Positions 1 to 8,419 of a DNA stretch of 64,000 nucleotides are shown in pieces (the first letter of the stretch is position 1; each line of letters starts with the position of its first letter). A program made the translations under genes and the position numbers. Origin of the DNA: CAZYME01 sp964648115. GTDB lineage: Bacteria; Pseudomonadota; Gammaproteobacteria; Legionellales; Legionellaceae. Where the stretch lies: positions 1-64,000 of the forward strand of contig CAZYME010000007.1 of assembly GCA_964648115.1 (NCBI GenBank), in the 5' to 3' direction. The notes below the pieces were generated by a model. That model was not told the origin of the DNA. It searched no databases and saw only the letters and a program-made list of their open reading frames with translations.

Positions 1-67
1 ACGGTGACGTTTGTCCCAGATGAATGATTGTCCTCGACAGAACCCGGCTTACCGACCGACTTTTACT
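1..67 (+). ncRNA. rnpB: RNase P RNA, 3' end (partial)
   Basis: The first ~67 bases match the conserved 3' end of bacterial type A RNase P RNA. The segment AGATGAATGATTGTCC followed by GACAGAACCCGGCTTA corresponds nearly base for base to the E. coli rnpB tail as I remember it. RNase P RNA is the catalytic subunit that matures tRNA 5' ends. The rest of the gene lies left of the window. The 3' end is approximate, placed where the pairing partner ACCGACCGAC gives way to a T-rich stretch. Confidence 0.92.
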
Positions 68-173
68 TTATTATCCTAGCTATGCTCACCGAACGGCCAT
101 TTTCATTCAACCTGCGCTCAAATCCGACCGCTCCTCGAAAGTTGATATTTCCCCCTGAGCTATTATTGGTTTT

Positions 174-1088
174 CTAGCCTGTATCTAATTTGTTTTCTAT
201 CGTGCTGTCTAATTTTAGTTGGGTTTGCTGGCAAAATAGTGTTAGTAGAGCACCGGTGAGAACAGTAACTACACCGAATACATATTGCAGTTTCATGGGT
301 TCACCCAAGAGTGTGATACCAAAAATCAAGACGAAAATAGGTTCTAATACGGACAAAATGGCCGTTTTTTCTGCGTTAATGTGATTTAAGCTATATAGTA
401 ATAATAAAATCGGTACTGTGGTGGAGAGAACGCTAATCCCTAGAAGATTAAACCAAATGGATGGTGTAGATGGGATGCTGAGGCTGTGATTAATAAGTGA
501 TAGGAACAAAAAAGTTATTGTACAGCCGAGGCAGACCATGAATGTGGAGATGTATGGTGAGAGAGACGAGATTTTTTTGCTGGATACAATGTAGCTTGCA
601 TATAAAAAGGCGGACAGAACTGCGAGCACAATTCCAATCATATCAAACCGCGTTTCGCCTGGATCAATGAAGAGGCACATTCCTGCAATAATGATTATTA
701 CCGCAAAATAATAGATAGTAGGGATGCGTCTTCCATATAAGAAATGATTGAGCACCATGATCATGGCTGGGTAAGTGAAAAATATAACCATAGCCAGTCC
801 TGACCCTATGTAGGGGCAAGCAAAAAAATAGATCATGCTCGACAGACCGTAAAAAACAGCTCCGTTGATAAAGGCTGTGCCTATGTCTTTGCGCGAATAT
901 GGGATGCGTTTTTGCTGTAATAGTAGAAGAAGCCCTATGATTAAGCTTGCAATAAAAAATCGCCAAAATAGCATGTTGGTTACAGAAATAGATGCCTTAA
1001 TAACACTGACACCAAAATAGCCAACAAAGCCGTATAAAAAACCTGAGATAATGGCATATATAGAACCGCGGTGTTCGGCTGAAATCAT
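174..1088 (-). CDS. EamA/DMT-family transporter
   Basis: A 304-residue protein of about ten hydrophobic helices in two repeated halves, the usual size and layout of the drug/metabolite transporter superfamily (EamA domain twice). These inner-membrane proteins export or import small metabolites, and the substrate cannot be read from the sequence. The ATG is preceded by a GAGG ribosome-binding site seven bases upstream. It is a single gene read towards rnpB, whose 3' end lies just beyond its stop. It has no operon partner, since coaX is divergent across an intergenic region filled with repeats. Confidence 0.85.
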   Translation of the reverse strand: MISAEHRGSIYAIISGFLYGFVGYFGVSVIKASISVTNMLFWRFFIASLIIGLLLLLQQKRIPYSRKDIGTAFINGAVFYGLSSMIYFFACPYIGSGLAMVIFFTYPAMIMVLNHFLYGRRIPTIYYFAVIIIIAGMCLFIDPGETRFDMIGIVLAVLSAFLYASYIVSSKKISSLSPYISTFMVCLGCTITFLFLSLINHSLSIPSTPSIWFNLLGISVLSTTVPILLLLYSLNHINAEKTAILSVLEPIFVLIFGITLLGEPMKLQYVFGVVTVLTGALLTLFCQQTQLKLDSTIENKLDTG

Positions 1089-1120
1089 GTGTACCTCAAT
1101 TTAGATTTTACTAAAAAACA

Positions 1121-1207
1121 ATGTAGCCCGTATGGAGCGAAGCGAAATGCGGGATCACTACCTCAGCTTGATCCCCCGCATTCCGCTTCGCTCCATACGG
1201 GCTACAT
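1121..1207. repeat. Long imperfect palindrome (intergenic)
   Basis: Arms at 1121-1157 and 1169-1207 are inverted copies differing by one substitution and a two-base insertion, separated by an 11-base loop. The arms begin and end with ATGTAGCCCG / CGGGCTACAT. It is much longer than a terminator stem and lacks a T tract, so it reads as a dispersed palindromic (REP/MITE-like) element between two divergently transcribed genes. Confidence 0.85.
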
Positions 1208-1239
1208 GAATTATATTAACTAACCACATCCCGCCCGCC

Positions 1240-1271
1240 AGGAGCACTCCCTTCCTGGCCACCCTTCGTTT
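1240..1271. repeat. Short dispersed repeat, copy 1
   Basis: A 32-base segment that recurs at 9942-9973 in the same orientation with three mismatches. The shared core ends CCACCCTTCGTTT. Both copies sit in GC-richer intergenic patches next to other palindromes, so it is probably a remnant of a dispersed noncoding element. Confidence 0.7.
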
Positions 1272-1384
1272 AACATCATATAGTGAAAATATTATTCTGG
1301 TTAATGTACTATTTTTAAACTAAAAAGTAAAAGCTCGCTCTTGATTCTCGGCTTGACTCCTCTTACTATCGCATTTTTAGTCTT

Positions 1385-2167
1385 ATGAGTCGCAACATTA
1401 TGATGCTTTGTATTGACGTGGGAAACTCTCATATCTATGGCGGTGTATTTGCTAATGGGGAAATATGTTTACGCTTTCGTCATACATCTAAAGCCAGCAC
1501 TTCTGATGAATTGGGTATTTTCCTTAAAAATGTTATTCGGGAAAATCAATGTTCGCCTGAAGCAATTCGAAGCATTGCTGTATGTTCTGTAGTGCCACAA
1601 TTTGATTATTCTCTGCGCGCTGCTTGCGTTAAGTATTTTTCAGTCGAGCCGTTTTTTTTACAGGCAGGGGTTAAAACGGGTTTGAACATTAAATACCGTA
1701 ATCCATCTGACGTAGGTGCAGATCGGATTGCTAATGCGATCGCTGCAACGCATGGTTTCCCTGGGAAAAATTTGATCATTATTGATTTTGGTACCGCAAC
1801 TACTTTTTGTGTCATCAATGCCCAAAAAGAGTATTTGGGAGGGGTGATTTTACCTGGAGTTCGTTTGGCGGTTGATGCCCTGGCACTTAATACTGCAAAA
1901 TTACCTTCTGTAGAAATCATTAAAGTAAAGCAAGTTATAGGGCGTTCTACGATTGAAAGTATTCAATCGGGAGTTTTTTACGGTGCAATAGGCGCTTGCC
2001 GAGAATTGATTGAACGCATTAAAAAAGAATCGTTTGCAGGCCAAGACGTTTTAGTTTTAGCCACAGGTGGTTTTGCATCGTTATTCGATAAACAAGGGAT
2101 TTACGATCAACATCTCCCAGATTTGGTTCTACAAGGTGTAAGTATTGCTGCAGAAATGAATGGCTGA
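1385..2167 (+). CDS. coaX: Type III pantothenate kinase
   Basis: CoaX phosphorylates pantothenate in the first committed step of coenzyme A synthesis. The 260 residues show the family marks: an N-terminal phosphate-binding loop (DVGNSHIYGG), the GADRIANA segment near residue 110, and DFGTATTF near residue 135, all within the ASKHA fold. Length is normal for the family. The sequence resembles Legionella CoaX closely as I recall it. The start is uncertain: ATG codons at 1400 and 1403 begin the protein directly before LCIDVGNS, as in Legionella, and none of the candidates has a good ribosome-binding site. It is monocistronic, followed by a palindromic repeat. Confidence 0.95.
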   Translation: MSRNIMMLCIDVGNSHIYGGVFANGEICLRFRHTSKASTSDELGIFLKNVIRENQCSPEAIRSIAVCSVVPQFDYSLRAACVKYFSVEPFFLQAGVKTGLNIKYRNPSDVGADRIANAIAATHGFPGKNLIIIDFGTATTFCVINAQKEYLGGVILPGVRLAVDALALNTAKLPSVEIIKVKQVIGRSTIESIQSGVFYGAIGACRELIERIKKESFAGQDVLVLATGGFASLFDKQGIYDQHLPDLVLQGVSIAAEMNG

Positions 2168-2244
2168 ATATCTTTCTACCGAATAACCACTGCTCCCGGC
2201 TGCCGCTTCGCGTCAATCAGGCTACGATTTCCAGGATAACGATC

Positions 2245-2279
2245 GTAGCCCGGATGGCCGCAAAGCGGACATCCGGGTT
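2245..2279. repeat. REP-like hairpin, copy 1
   Basis: Arms at 2249-2261 and 2265-2277 pair with one mismatch around a three-base loop, followed by four T residues. An inverted copy of the whole unit lies at 9998-10031. The hairpin could end coaX transcription, but the second copy marks it as a dispersed element rather than a dedicated terminator. Confidence 0.75.
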
Positions 2280-2402
2280 TTCAGAGCACTATACTTACAC
2301 CACTTACACCCCTCACCATCTAAATCCTCCCACTTAATTTCCAAGAATTCAGATCTAATACTAAACTGATACGGTAATGTTTCTCTTTATTGCAGGATCC
2401 GT

Positions 2403-3524
2403 ATGAAGAAAAATTTGCCAAAAATAATGGTTACTGATCTCTTGAATCTTGCAGGTATCGAGATTAATGGTGACGCTCCCTGGGACTTGCATGTGCATAA
2501 TGAAAAGTTTTATGCGCGTGTATTAAATAACGCTGATTTGGAGCTGGGTGAAGCTTATATGGATGGTTGGTGGGACTGTCCTCGTATTGATTTGTTCATT
2601 ACACGAGTGCTCCGATCCCCTATTGAAGCAAAAATAAAAAATAGTCTTAAATTTACATTCCAATTAATACTCACCAAGTTTTTTAATTTACAAACAAAAG
2701 AACGCGCGTTGCAAGTTGGTATTAAACACTATGATCTTGGCAATGATCTTTTTGGATTGATGCTTGATAGCAATATGAACTACACATGTGGCTATTGGAA
2801 AAATGCGGAAACATTAGAGCAAGCACAGCAAGCGAAATTAGATTTAACCTGTAGAAAATTATTACTTAAACCCGGGATGCGTATCCTCGATATTGGCTGT
2901 GGATGGGGAGGTTTGGTTAAGTATGCAGCGGAAAACTATGGCATCCAAGCTGTCGGTATTAGTATTTCTCAAGAGCAATGCAAGCTTGCAAGAGAGCGTT
3001 GTAAAGACTTACCGATTGAAATTCGCTTTCAGGACTATCGGGATCTAAATGAGAAATTCGATCGCGTCGTGTCGCTTGGGATGTTCGAGCATGTAGGTTA
3101 CTTAAATTACCGCACGTATATGCAAATAATTCATCGTTGTCTAAGTGACGAAGGCCTATTTTTATTACATACCATTGGTGGCAACGAAAGCACAACACAG
3201 GCGTCACCCTGGATTTCAAAATATATCTTTCCCAATGGTATGTTGCCTTCAATTATGCAAATAGGCCAAGCCGCAGAAAAATTATTTATTATGGAGGATT
3301 GGCATAATTTTGGTGCGGATTACTACAATACTCTCATGGCTTGGCATCAAAATTTTAATGAGGGTTGGGACAAAATAAAAGAAAATTATGATGCGCGGTT
3401 TTTTCGTATGTGGAATTATTATTTACTCTATTGCGCCGGAGGTTTTAAGGCCAGAGAGCTTCAATTGTGGCAAATCGTTTTTTCTAAAAAAGGTGCTATT
3501 GAACGTTATGACGCACCTAGGTGA
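2403..3524 (+). CDS. cfa: Cyclopropane-fatty-acyl-phospholipid synthase
   Basis: Cfa transfers a methylene group from S-adenosylmethionine to the double bond of unsaturated acyl chains in membrane phospholipids, usually in stationary phase or under acid stress. The 373-residue protein is close to the E. coli enzyme in length. It has the family segments HYDLGNDLF near residue 109 and NYTCGYW near 127, and the Rossmann SAM-binding loop LDIGCGWGGL near 163. The C-terminal region is complete. An AGGAT motif lies just before the ATG. It stands alone between two intergenic regions, with no visible operon partner. Confidence 0.95.
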   Translation: MKKNLPKIMVTDLLNLAGIEINGDAPWDLHVHNEKFYARVLNNADLELGEAYMDGWWDCPRIDLFITRVLRSPIEAKIKNSLKFTFQLILTKFFNLQTKERALQVGIKHYDLGNDLFGLMLDSNMNYTCGYWKNAETLEQAQQAKLDLTCRKLLLKPGMRILDIGCGWGGLVKYAAENYGIQAVGISISQEQCKLARERCKDLPIEIRFQDYRDLNEKFDRVVSLGMFEHVGYLNYRTYMQIIHRCLSDEGLFLLHTIGGNESTTQASPWISKYIFPNGMLPSIMQIGQAAEKLFIMEDWHNFGADYYNTLMAWHQNFNEGWDKIKENYDARFFRMWNYYLLYCAGGFKARELQLWQIVFSKKGAIERYDAPR

Positions 3525-3717
3525 TGCCAGATAAGAGCGGCTATTTATAGCACACAAAGTTCTTTTAATGCTTAATTGTTTGAAAATTAAAACAAAAGCA
3601 GATATTGTGATAAAAGTGCAATCTTAAAAAAGGGGCTGGTCCGTTGTATCTTTGGTAAAACCTAAAACATTCGATAAACATGAATATGGAATAATGACAC
3701 TCAACGAGGGGACCATT

Positions 3718-4758
3718 ATGAGAATATTTACTGTTGGTAGAGGTTCGTTACAAAGGTTGGAAGTTCGCACATCCGCAACAAGTTCTAAAGCATCATTGTC
3801 TTCCCCACGTTGGTCCGATACTCACCCATATCCAAGCCGCATGGCCCAAGAAAAATTAGTCCACCACGAACAATTGAAAAGAGAGGAGCGTAGGCAATTT
3901 GATAGAAGACGTATTCGCTTTGGTTATCAGTCTAATGAAACATGTGCTTTAGCTTTAGATTATTCAGAAGCACAGTTAAGAAGCAAATTAAATGATGAAA
4001 TGGCTTTATTCAGTATGTGTGAAACGTACATTATCGAACATGCAAATCGGAGAGCTGATTTATTTTTTTATACCTTAGTCGCGTATTATCAAACATCCAT
4101 GTTGCCTGTTGAAGGGCATACTAATTTCCAGTATGGGATAGGTAGGAGCATTGAGGCTTCTGGGATGCAAGCTTGCCACAGTAGTTTTACACCATCCTTG
4201 CTAGACGAAACGATATTTGATAATGAAGAAGGCGAAACAAAATATAAAAGTTTACTTTCTAGAACGCATTTCTTACAAAGTCTTAATGCAACGGTCGAGC
4301 TACCGGCTTTTGTAAATGCATTTGATGATATATTAGAGAGTATTTGTAGACCCCAGTGCCTGGAAATAATTCGTGAAGTTTCTCTAGCTAGGATGACTCC
4401 TATAGAGGGATTAGCTGCCTTCCTAGGTATGATGGATACTATTTTACAGGATTTTAAACAGCAGGCTGCAAGCGAAAGATACTCCTCACTGACTTATCCT
4501 AATTTTTCTGCATTTCGTCCAGTAAATCCTAGGCTTATAGACCTAGTTATCAAAGGAACCTTGGAGGATTCTTATGATAGCGAATCAAATACGGTACAAG
4601 ATCGCTACCTTCAATTACTATTAAGAATGAGCCCTGAAGAAAAAAGGTTATGCGGAAGAAGCGCAAAAAATAAAAATAAAATATACCTCGAGAAAATAAT
4701 GGCAATTCAAGCCGAGATTTTAGGAGCAGAGAGCGAAGAAAGAATTTGTGCTGTTTAA
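3718..4758 (+). CDS. Orphan protein of unknown function
   Basis: I do not recognise this 346-residue protein. The frame is open upstream to a TTG at 3652, but the ATG at 3718 has a strong GAGGGG ribosome-binding site eight bases before it, so I start there. The first ~60 residues are rich in Ser, Thr and Arg and look disordered. The rest is predicted mainly helical and soluble, with no signal peptide or membrane segment. The C-terminus is Lys/Glu-rich. It interrupts the rnpB-mraZ neighbourhood found in related gammaproteobacteria. In a Legionella-like genome a lone orphan of this kind could be a secreted effector, but nothing in the sequence proves it. Confidence 0.65.
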   Translation: MRIFTVGRGSLQRLEVRTSATSSKASLSSPRWSDTHPYPSRMAQEKLVHHEQLKREERRQFDRRRIRFGYQSNETCALALDYSEAQLRSKLNDEMALFSMCETYIIEHANRRADLFFYTLVAYYQTSMLPVEGHTNFQYGIGRSIEASGMQACHSSFTPSLLDETIFDNEEGETKYKSLLSRTHFLQSLNATVELPAFVNAFDDILESICRPQCLEIIREVSLARMTPIEGLAAFLGMMDTILQDFKQQAASERYSSLTYPNFSAFRPVNPRLIDLVIKGTLEDSYDSESNTVQDRYLQLLLRMSPEEKRLCGRSAKNKNKIYLEKIMAIQAEILGAESEERICAV

Positions 4759-4779
4759 ATTAAAAACCCTCACATCCAG

Positions 4780-4806
4780 GTAGGTTGGGCCCATGGCCCA
4801 ACCTAC
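4780..4806. terminator. Perfect 12-bp palindrome after the orphan gene
   Basis: Arms 4780-4791 and 4795-4806 are perfectly complementary around a CAT loop. The stem is strong and lies 22 bases after the stop codon at 4758. There is no T tract right after it, so it may be a dispersed palindrome rather than an intrinsic terminator. It separates the orphan gene from the mraZ promoter. Confidence 0.55.
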
Positions 4807-4905
4807 ATTCTGTGTTCAAAAAAACCACATTAGACCAAAAACAATCAAATGGCCCGCTTGCGTAAAAATTATCCCACTATTTTTAACAAAAAGTGGCGTT
4901 TTGCC

Positions 4906-4980
4906 TTGACGCTAGTGAAAATGTGTTTCTATAGTGTATAAAAGTGGGTTAAAATAACTAAAAAGTGGAGAATTGTGGGA
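4906..4980 (+). promoter_or_regulatory. mra promoter with MraZ-type boxes
   Basis: TTGACG at 4906-4911 and TATAGT at 4930-4935 form a good sigma-70 pair with 18-base spacing; a second -10-like TATAAA starts at 4937. Downstream lie TGGGT (4945), TGGAG (4966) and TGGGA (4976). The last two are spaced ten bases apart, the spacing known for MraZ repression sites in E. coli. This supports autoregulation of the division cluster by MraZ. Confidence 0.7.
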
Positions 4981-5004
4981 TCTTGTTTCCACAAGGAAAA
5001 AATC

Positions 5005-5463
5005 ATGTTTCGTGGAATAACTGCAATCAACATTGATGGAAAAGGACGCCTTGCAGTGCCTACGCGTTATCGTGAGGCGTTAGGAGGGCAAGAGCGCGCG
5101 TCATTGGTGGTTACTATTGATACTGAGGAAACATGTTTGTTGCTGTACCCGACGGCGCAATGGCAGGTGATAGAGGATAATTTGCAACGTTTGCCAAGTT
5201 TTAATGCAGCTGCCCGGCGAATTCAGCGCTTGTTGATTGGTCATGCTACGGATGTTGAGTTGGATGGAAATGGCCGTGTCTTATTACCTCAATTGCTGCG
5301 TGATTATGCGCACTTGGATAAACACATAGTCATGATAGGGCAGGGTAATAAGTTTGAAGTCTGGGATGATGCTTTATGGCAATCCAGACGTGAGCAGTGG
5401 TTGGTAGATGAGGCATCTAGAGAAGATGGATTGCCAGATGAAATGAAAACGTTTTCTCTGTAA
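5005..5463 (+). CDS. mraZ: Transcriptional regulator MraZ
   Basis: MraZ is a DNA-binding repressor of the division and cell-wall cluster that it heads. The 152-residue protein is exactly the E. coli length and has two SpoVT/AbrB-like halves with the DGKGRLAVP and DGNGRVLLP repeats near residues 12 and 87. The frame opens at a GTG at 4975, but the ATG at 5005 follows an AAGGA site and gives the canonical MFRG N-terminus. The rsmH ATG follows 12 bases after the stop. The MraZ-type boxes just upstream, at 4945-4980, support self-regulation. Confidence 0.97.
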   Translation: MFRGITAINIDGKGRLAVPTRYREALGGQERASLVVTIDTEETCLLLYPTAQWQVIEDNLQRLPSFNAAARRIQRLLIGHATDVELDGNGRVLLPQLLRDYAHLDKHIVMIGQGNKFEVWDDALWQSRREQWLVDEASREDGLPDEMKTFSL

Positions 5464-5475
5464 TTGGAAAATATT

Positions 5476-6402
5476 ATGACCGCACATTATTCGGTCTTAT
5501 TACAAGAATCAATCAATGGCCTAGCAATTAAGGCTGGAGGCACCTATGTCGATGGTACTTTTGGTCGCGGTGGTCACAGCCAGGCTATATTGCAACACTT
5601 AAATCAATCAGGACGGCTGATTGCTATCGATAAAGATCAAGAAGCTGTTCAGCATGCTCAGCAACTTTTTGCCAATGATCCTCGTTTTAATATCGTTCAG
5701 GGCTCTTTTGCTAACTTGGCTGAGATAGCGCATCAATACAAAGTATTTGGTCATATCAATGGGATTTTGCTTGATTTGGGCGTCTCTTCACCGCAATTAG
5801 ATAATCCAGCGCGAGGGTTCAGTTTTATGCAGCAAGGTCCGCTGGATATGCGTATGGATTTAGAGCAAGATTTGGATGCTGCGCGTTTTATAAACAAAGC
5901 ACAAGCGGCTGAAATGGAGATGGTGTTCAGAGAATATGGCGAAGAGCGTTTTGCACGCAGAATAGCGGGAGCTATCGTTAATGCGCGCGAAATAAGCCCT
6001 ATTTTAACAACAGCAGCTTTAGCTGAAATTGTGAAAGCGGCTAACCCTAAATGGGAAAAACATAAGCATCCAGCAACACGCGTATTTCAAGCCATTCGTA
6101 TCCATATTAATCAAGAATTAACAGATTTAACGGCCTGTTTGAACCAATGTCTAGCTGCATTGGCTGTAGGAGGTCGATTGGTGGTTATCAGTTTTCACTC
6201 TTTGGAAGATCGTATCGTTAAGCAATTTATGCGTAAAGAAGAACAAGGAATGTCTCTACCACCAGGGGTACCAGTGAAAGCTGCTGATATTAAAACGTGT
6301 TTCAAAAGGATTGGTAAAGCAATTAAACCACAAGATGATGAAATCAAACAGAATGTTCGTTCCCGGAGTGCTGTGCTTAGGATAGGAGAAAAAATAGCAT
6401 GA
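5476..6402 (+). CDS. rsmH: 16S rRNA (cytosine-1402-N4)-methyltransferase
   Basis: RsmH (MraW) methylates N4 of C1402 in 16S rRNA, tuning the ribosomal P site. The 308-residue protein has the SAM-binding VDGTFGRGGHS motif near residue 26, the LLDLGVSSPQLD segment and the conserved C-terminal VISFHSLEDRIVK. A TTG at 5464 opens the frame, but the ATG at 5476 follows GGAAAA and gives a normal N-terminus. The stop overlaps the ftsL start by four bases (ATGA), as in other gammaproteobacterial dcw clusters. Confidence 0.97.
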   Translation: MTAHYSVLLQESINGLAIKAGGTYVDGTFGRGGHSQAILQHLNQSGRLIAIDKDQEAVQHAQQLFANDPRFNIVQGSFANLAEIAHQYKVFGHINGILLDLGVSSPQLDNPARGFSFMQQGPLDMRMDLEQDLDAARFINKAQAAEMEMVFREYGEERFARRIAGAIVNAREISPILTTAALAEIVKAANPKWEKHKHPATRVFQAIRIHINQELTDLTACLNQCLAALAVGGRLVVISFHSLEDRIVKQFMRKEEQGMSLPPGVPVKAADIKTCFKRIGKAIKPQDDEIKQNVRSRSAVLRIGEKIA

Positions 6403-6737
6403 ACGCTGCAGCCAGACAAATCAGTCAAAGTAATCTTTTTAGTGGGCAATTTTCGGATATGAAATTATCTAGATCACTTTGCCAACATATTGCTTTATTG
6501 CTCGCAGTTTTGATCAGTGCGTTGGCCGTGGTGTATACTACCAATTTGCATCGTTTGGCCTTCGTTCAATTACAGCTTGCGGAGCAACAATCGCATCAAT
6601 TGCAGCTTCAATGGGGGCAATTGCTGCTTGAACAAGCAAGTCTAGCTACACCTGGAAGAGTACAGCAATTGGCTTCTGAAAAATTACATATGATATTGCC
6701 CGCAGATAAACAGACCTTTATTTTGCGTGTGCGATGA
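6399..6737 (+). CDS. ftsL: Cell division protein FtsL
   Basis: FtsL is a small bitopic inner-membrane protein that forms the FtsQLB complex and activates septal peptidoglycan synthesis. The 112 residues have a short basic cytoplasmic end, one transmembrane segment at about residues 27-46, then a Gln/Leu-rich coiled coil as in the family. Sequence conservation is low in FtsL, so the call rests on topology, size and position between rsmH and ftsI. Both junctions are four-base ATGA overlaps, implying translational coupling. A GGAG site precedes the start. Confidence 0.92.
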   Translation: MNAAARQISQSNLFSGQFSDMKLSRSLCQHIALLLAVLISALAVVYTTNLHRLAFVQLQLAEQQSHQLQLQWGQLLLEQASLATPGRVQQLASEKLHMILPADKQTFILRVR

Positions 6738-8419
6738 AAAAACCGCGCCACCAAGCCAGGGTAGTCTTTATAGCGGTTTTTTTTGCACTGATTCTTAGTT
6801 CTCTAATTTGGCGTATGTTTGATTTGACGATCCTGGATCGTCAATTCTTAATGGGCCAAGGTGACGCTCGAAGTTTACGGGTTGTTAGCCTTCCTGCCTA
6901 TCGTGGCATGATTATCGATAAAGAAAGCGCTCCTATTGCTGTAAGTACGCCGGTGCAATCTGTATGGATCAACACAAAAACATTTACTGCTAATAAAAAG
7001 CAATTAGCTGAGTTGGCGAAGTTATTAGGTATTCCTACTAAGCAGTTATCTAAGCGAGTAGCCAACACCCGGGGGCGTGAATTTGTTTATCTCCAACGTC
7101 AGTTACCACCCATGCTTGCAAAAAAAATTGAGGCACTCAAAATCCCTGGATTGAATTTCCAGGAAGAGTTTAAACGTTACTACCCAGAAGGAGACAGTGT
7201 AGCCCAATTGGTTGGTTTTACAAATGTTGATGATAATGGCATAGAAGGCTTAGAGCTTGCTTATCAGCAATGGCTCATGGGTATTAGTGGTAAAAAACGC
7301 GTTGTAAAAGACAGGCTGGGGCGAGTGATTGAGGATCTTGGTGTCATCAAAGAACCACGACCGGGTAATGTGTTGCAACTGAGTATAGATAGACGCATAC
7401 AATTTTTTGCATACCATGAGTTAAAAAACACAGTAGAAAAATTTGGGGCGAAGTCGGGCTCTGTTATCGTGTTGGATACAGAGAATGGTGAAGTTCTTGC
7501 GGTGGCAAATTACCCCTCGTTTAATCCTAATGCACGGTTTCGCTACACTTTAGATAGTTATCGCAATAAAGCATTGACCGATTTGTTTGAGCCAGGCTCT
7601 GTTATTAAGCCATTTACTATTGCAAGTGCTTTGGAAAGTGGGCGGTTTACACCAAACACGGTGATTGATACGCGACCTAGTTGGATGGTGGTGCACGGTC
7701 GTATGATACGTGATATTCACAATTATGGTGTATTGGATGTGATTGGTGTTTTGCAACGCTCAAGTAACGTGGGTGTTTCAAAAATGGTACTGGGAAGCCC
7801 TCCTGAGCAATTGATAGGTTTGCTCACGCGTGCTGGGATTGGGCAGCGGACTGAGAGTGGTTATCCAGGGGAAAATGAGGGTTCAATTGTGAAGGTTGCT
7901 GATGCTAATCCCTTTGTGCTTGCAACTTTAAGTTTTGGCTATGGTATGTCGGTTAGTGCTTTACAATTAGCAAAAAGCTATTTGATTTTTGCCAATCAGG
8001 GAAAACTATCACCGATTAGTTTATTGCATAATCAGCCTGCAGGTGAAACTACTCAAGTAATCAGTCCTAATACAGCAAATCAAGTTTTGGCGATGCTGGA
8101 GGCTGTAGTTAGTGGTGCTGATGGTACGGGTAAATCAGCACAAGTTCCGGGCTATCGCGTTGCAGGAAAAACAGGTACTGCACGAATAGCAGGGAAAAAG
8201 GGTTATGAGGAAAAACGTTACATTTCTAGTTTTGTGGGAATCGCTCCGGTATCAAAACCGCGATTGATTGTTGCTGTTGTAATTCATGAGCCTACCCATG
8301 CTGGCTATTATGCAGCAACGGTTGCGGCTCCACTCTTTGCAAAAGTGATGGGATCGTCACTGCGTATACTTGATATTCCACCAGATCAACAGACGAGGAG
8401 CTCTAATGAAGCTCAATGA
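6734..8419 (+). CDS. ftsI: Septal peptidoglycan transpeptidase FtsI (PBP3)
   Basis: FtsI cross-links septal peptidoglycan. The 561-residue protein has an N-terminal membrane anchor at about 12-30, a PBP dimerisation domain, and a transpeptidase domain. The three active-site motifs are SVIK with Ser289, SSN at 343-345 and KTG at 479. Length is close to E. coli PBP3 (588). It starts in an ATGA overlap with ftsL. Its last 14 bases overlap the murE start, so murE translation is probably coupled. Confidence 0.97.
   Translation: MKKPRHQARVVFIAVFFALILSSLIWRMFDLTILDRQFLMGQGDARSLRVVSLPAYRGMIIDKESAPIAVSTPVQSVWINTKTFTANKKQLAELAKLLGIPTKQLSKRVANTRGREFVYLQRQLPPMLAKKIEALKIPGLNFQEEFKRYYPEGDSVAQLVGFTNVDDNGIEGLELAYQQWLMGISGKKRVVKDRLGRVIEDLGVIKEPRPGNVLQLSIDRRIQFFAYHELKNTVEKFGAKSGSVIVLDTENGEVLAVANYPSFNPNARFRYTLDSYRNKALTDLFEPGSVIKPFTIASALESGRFTPNTVIDTRPSWMVVHGRMIRDIHNYGVLDVIGVLQRSSNVGVSKMVLGSPPEQLIGLLTRAGIGQRTESGYPGENEGSIVKVADANPFVLATLSFGYGMSVSALQLAKSYLIFANQGKLSPISLLHNQPAGETTQVISPNTANQVLAMLEAVVSGADGTGKSAQVPGYRVAGKTGTARIAGKKGYEEKRYISSFVGIAPVSKPRLIVAVVIHEPTHAGYYAATVAAPLFAKVMGSSLRILDIPPDQQTRSSNEAQ

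Noticed and set aside
68..173. Possible second RNA gene or tRNA after rnpB.
   Set aside because: No acceptor stem, anticodon loop or TPsiC-like sequence can be aligned.
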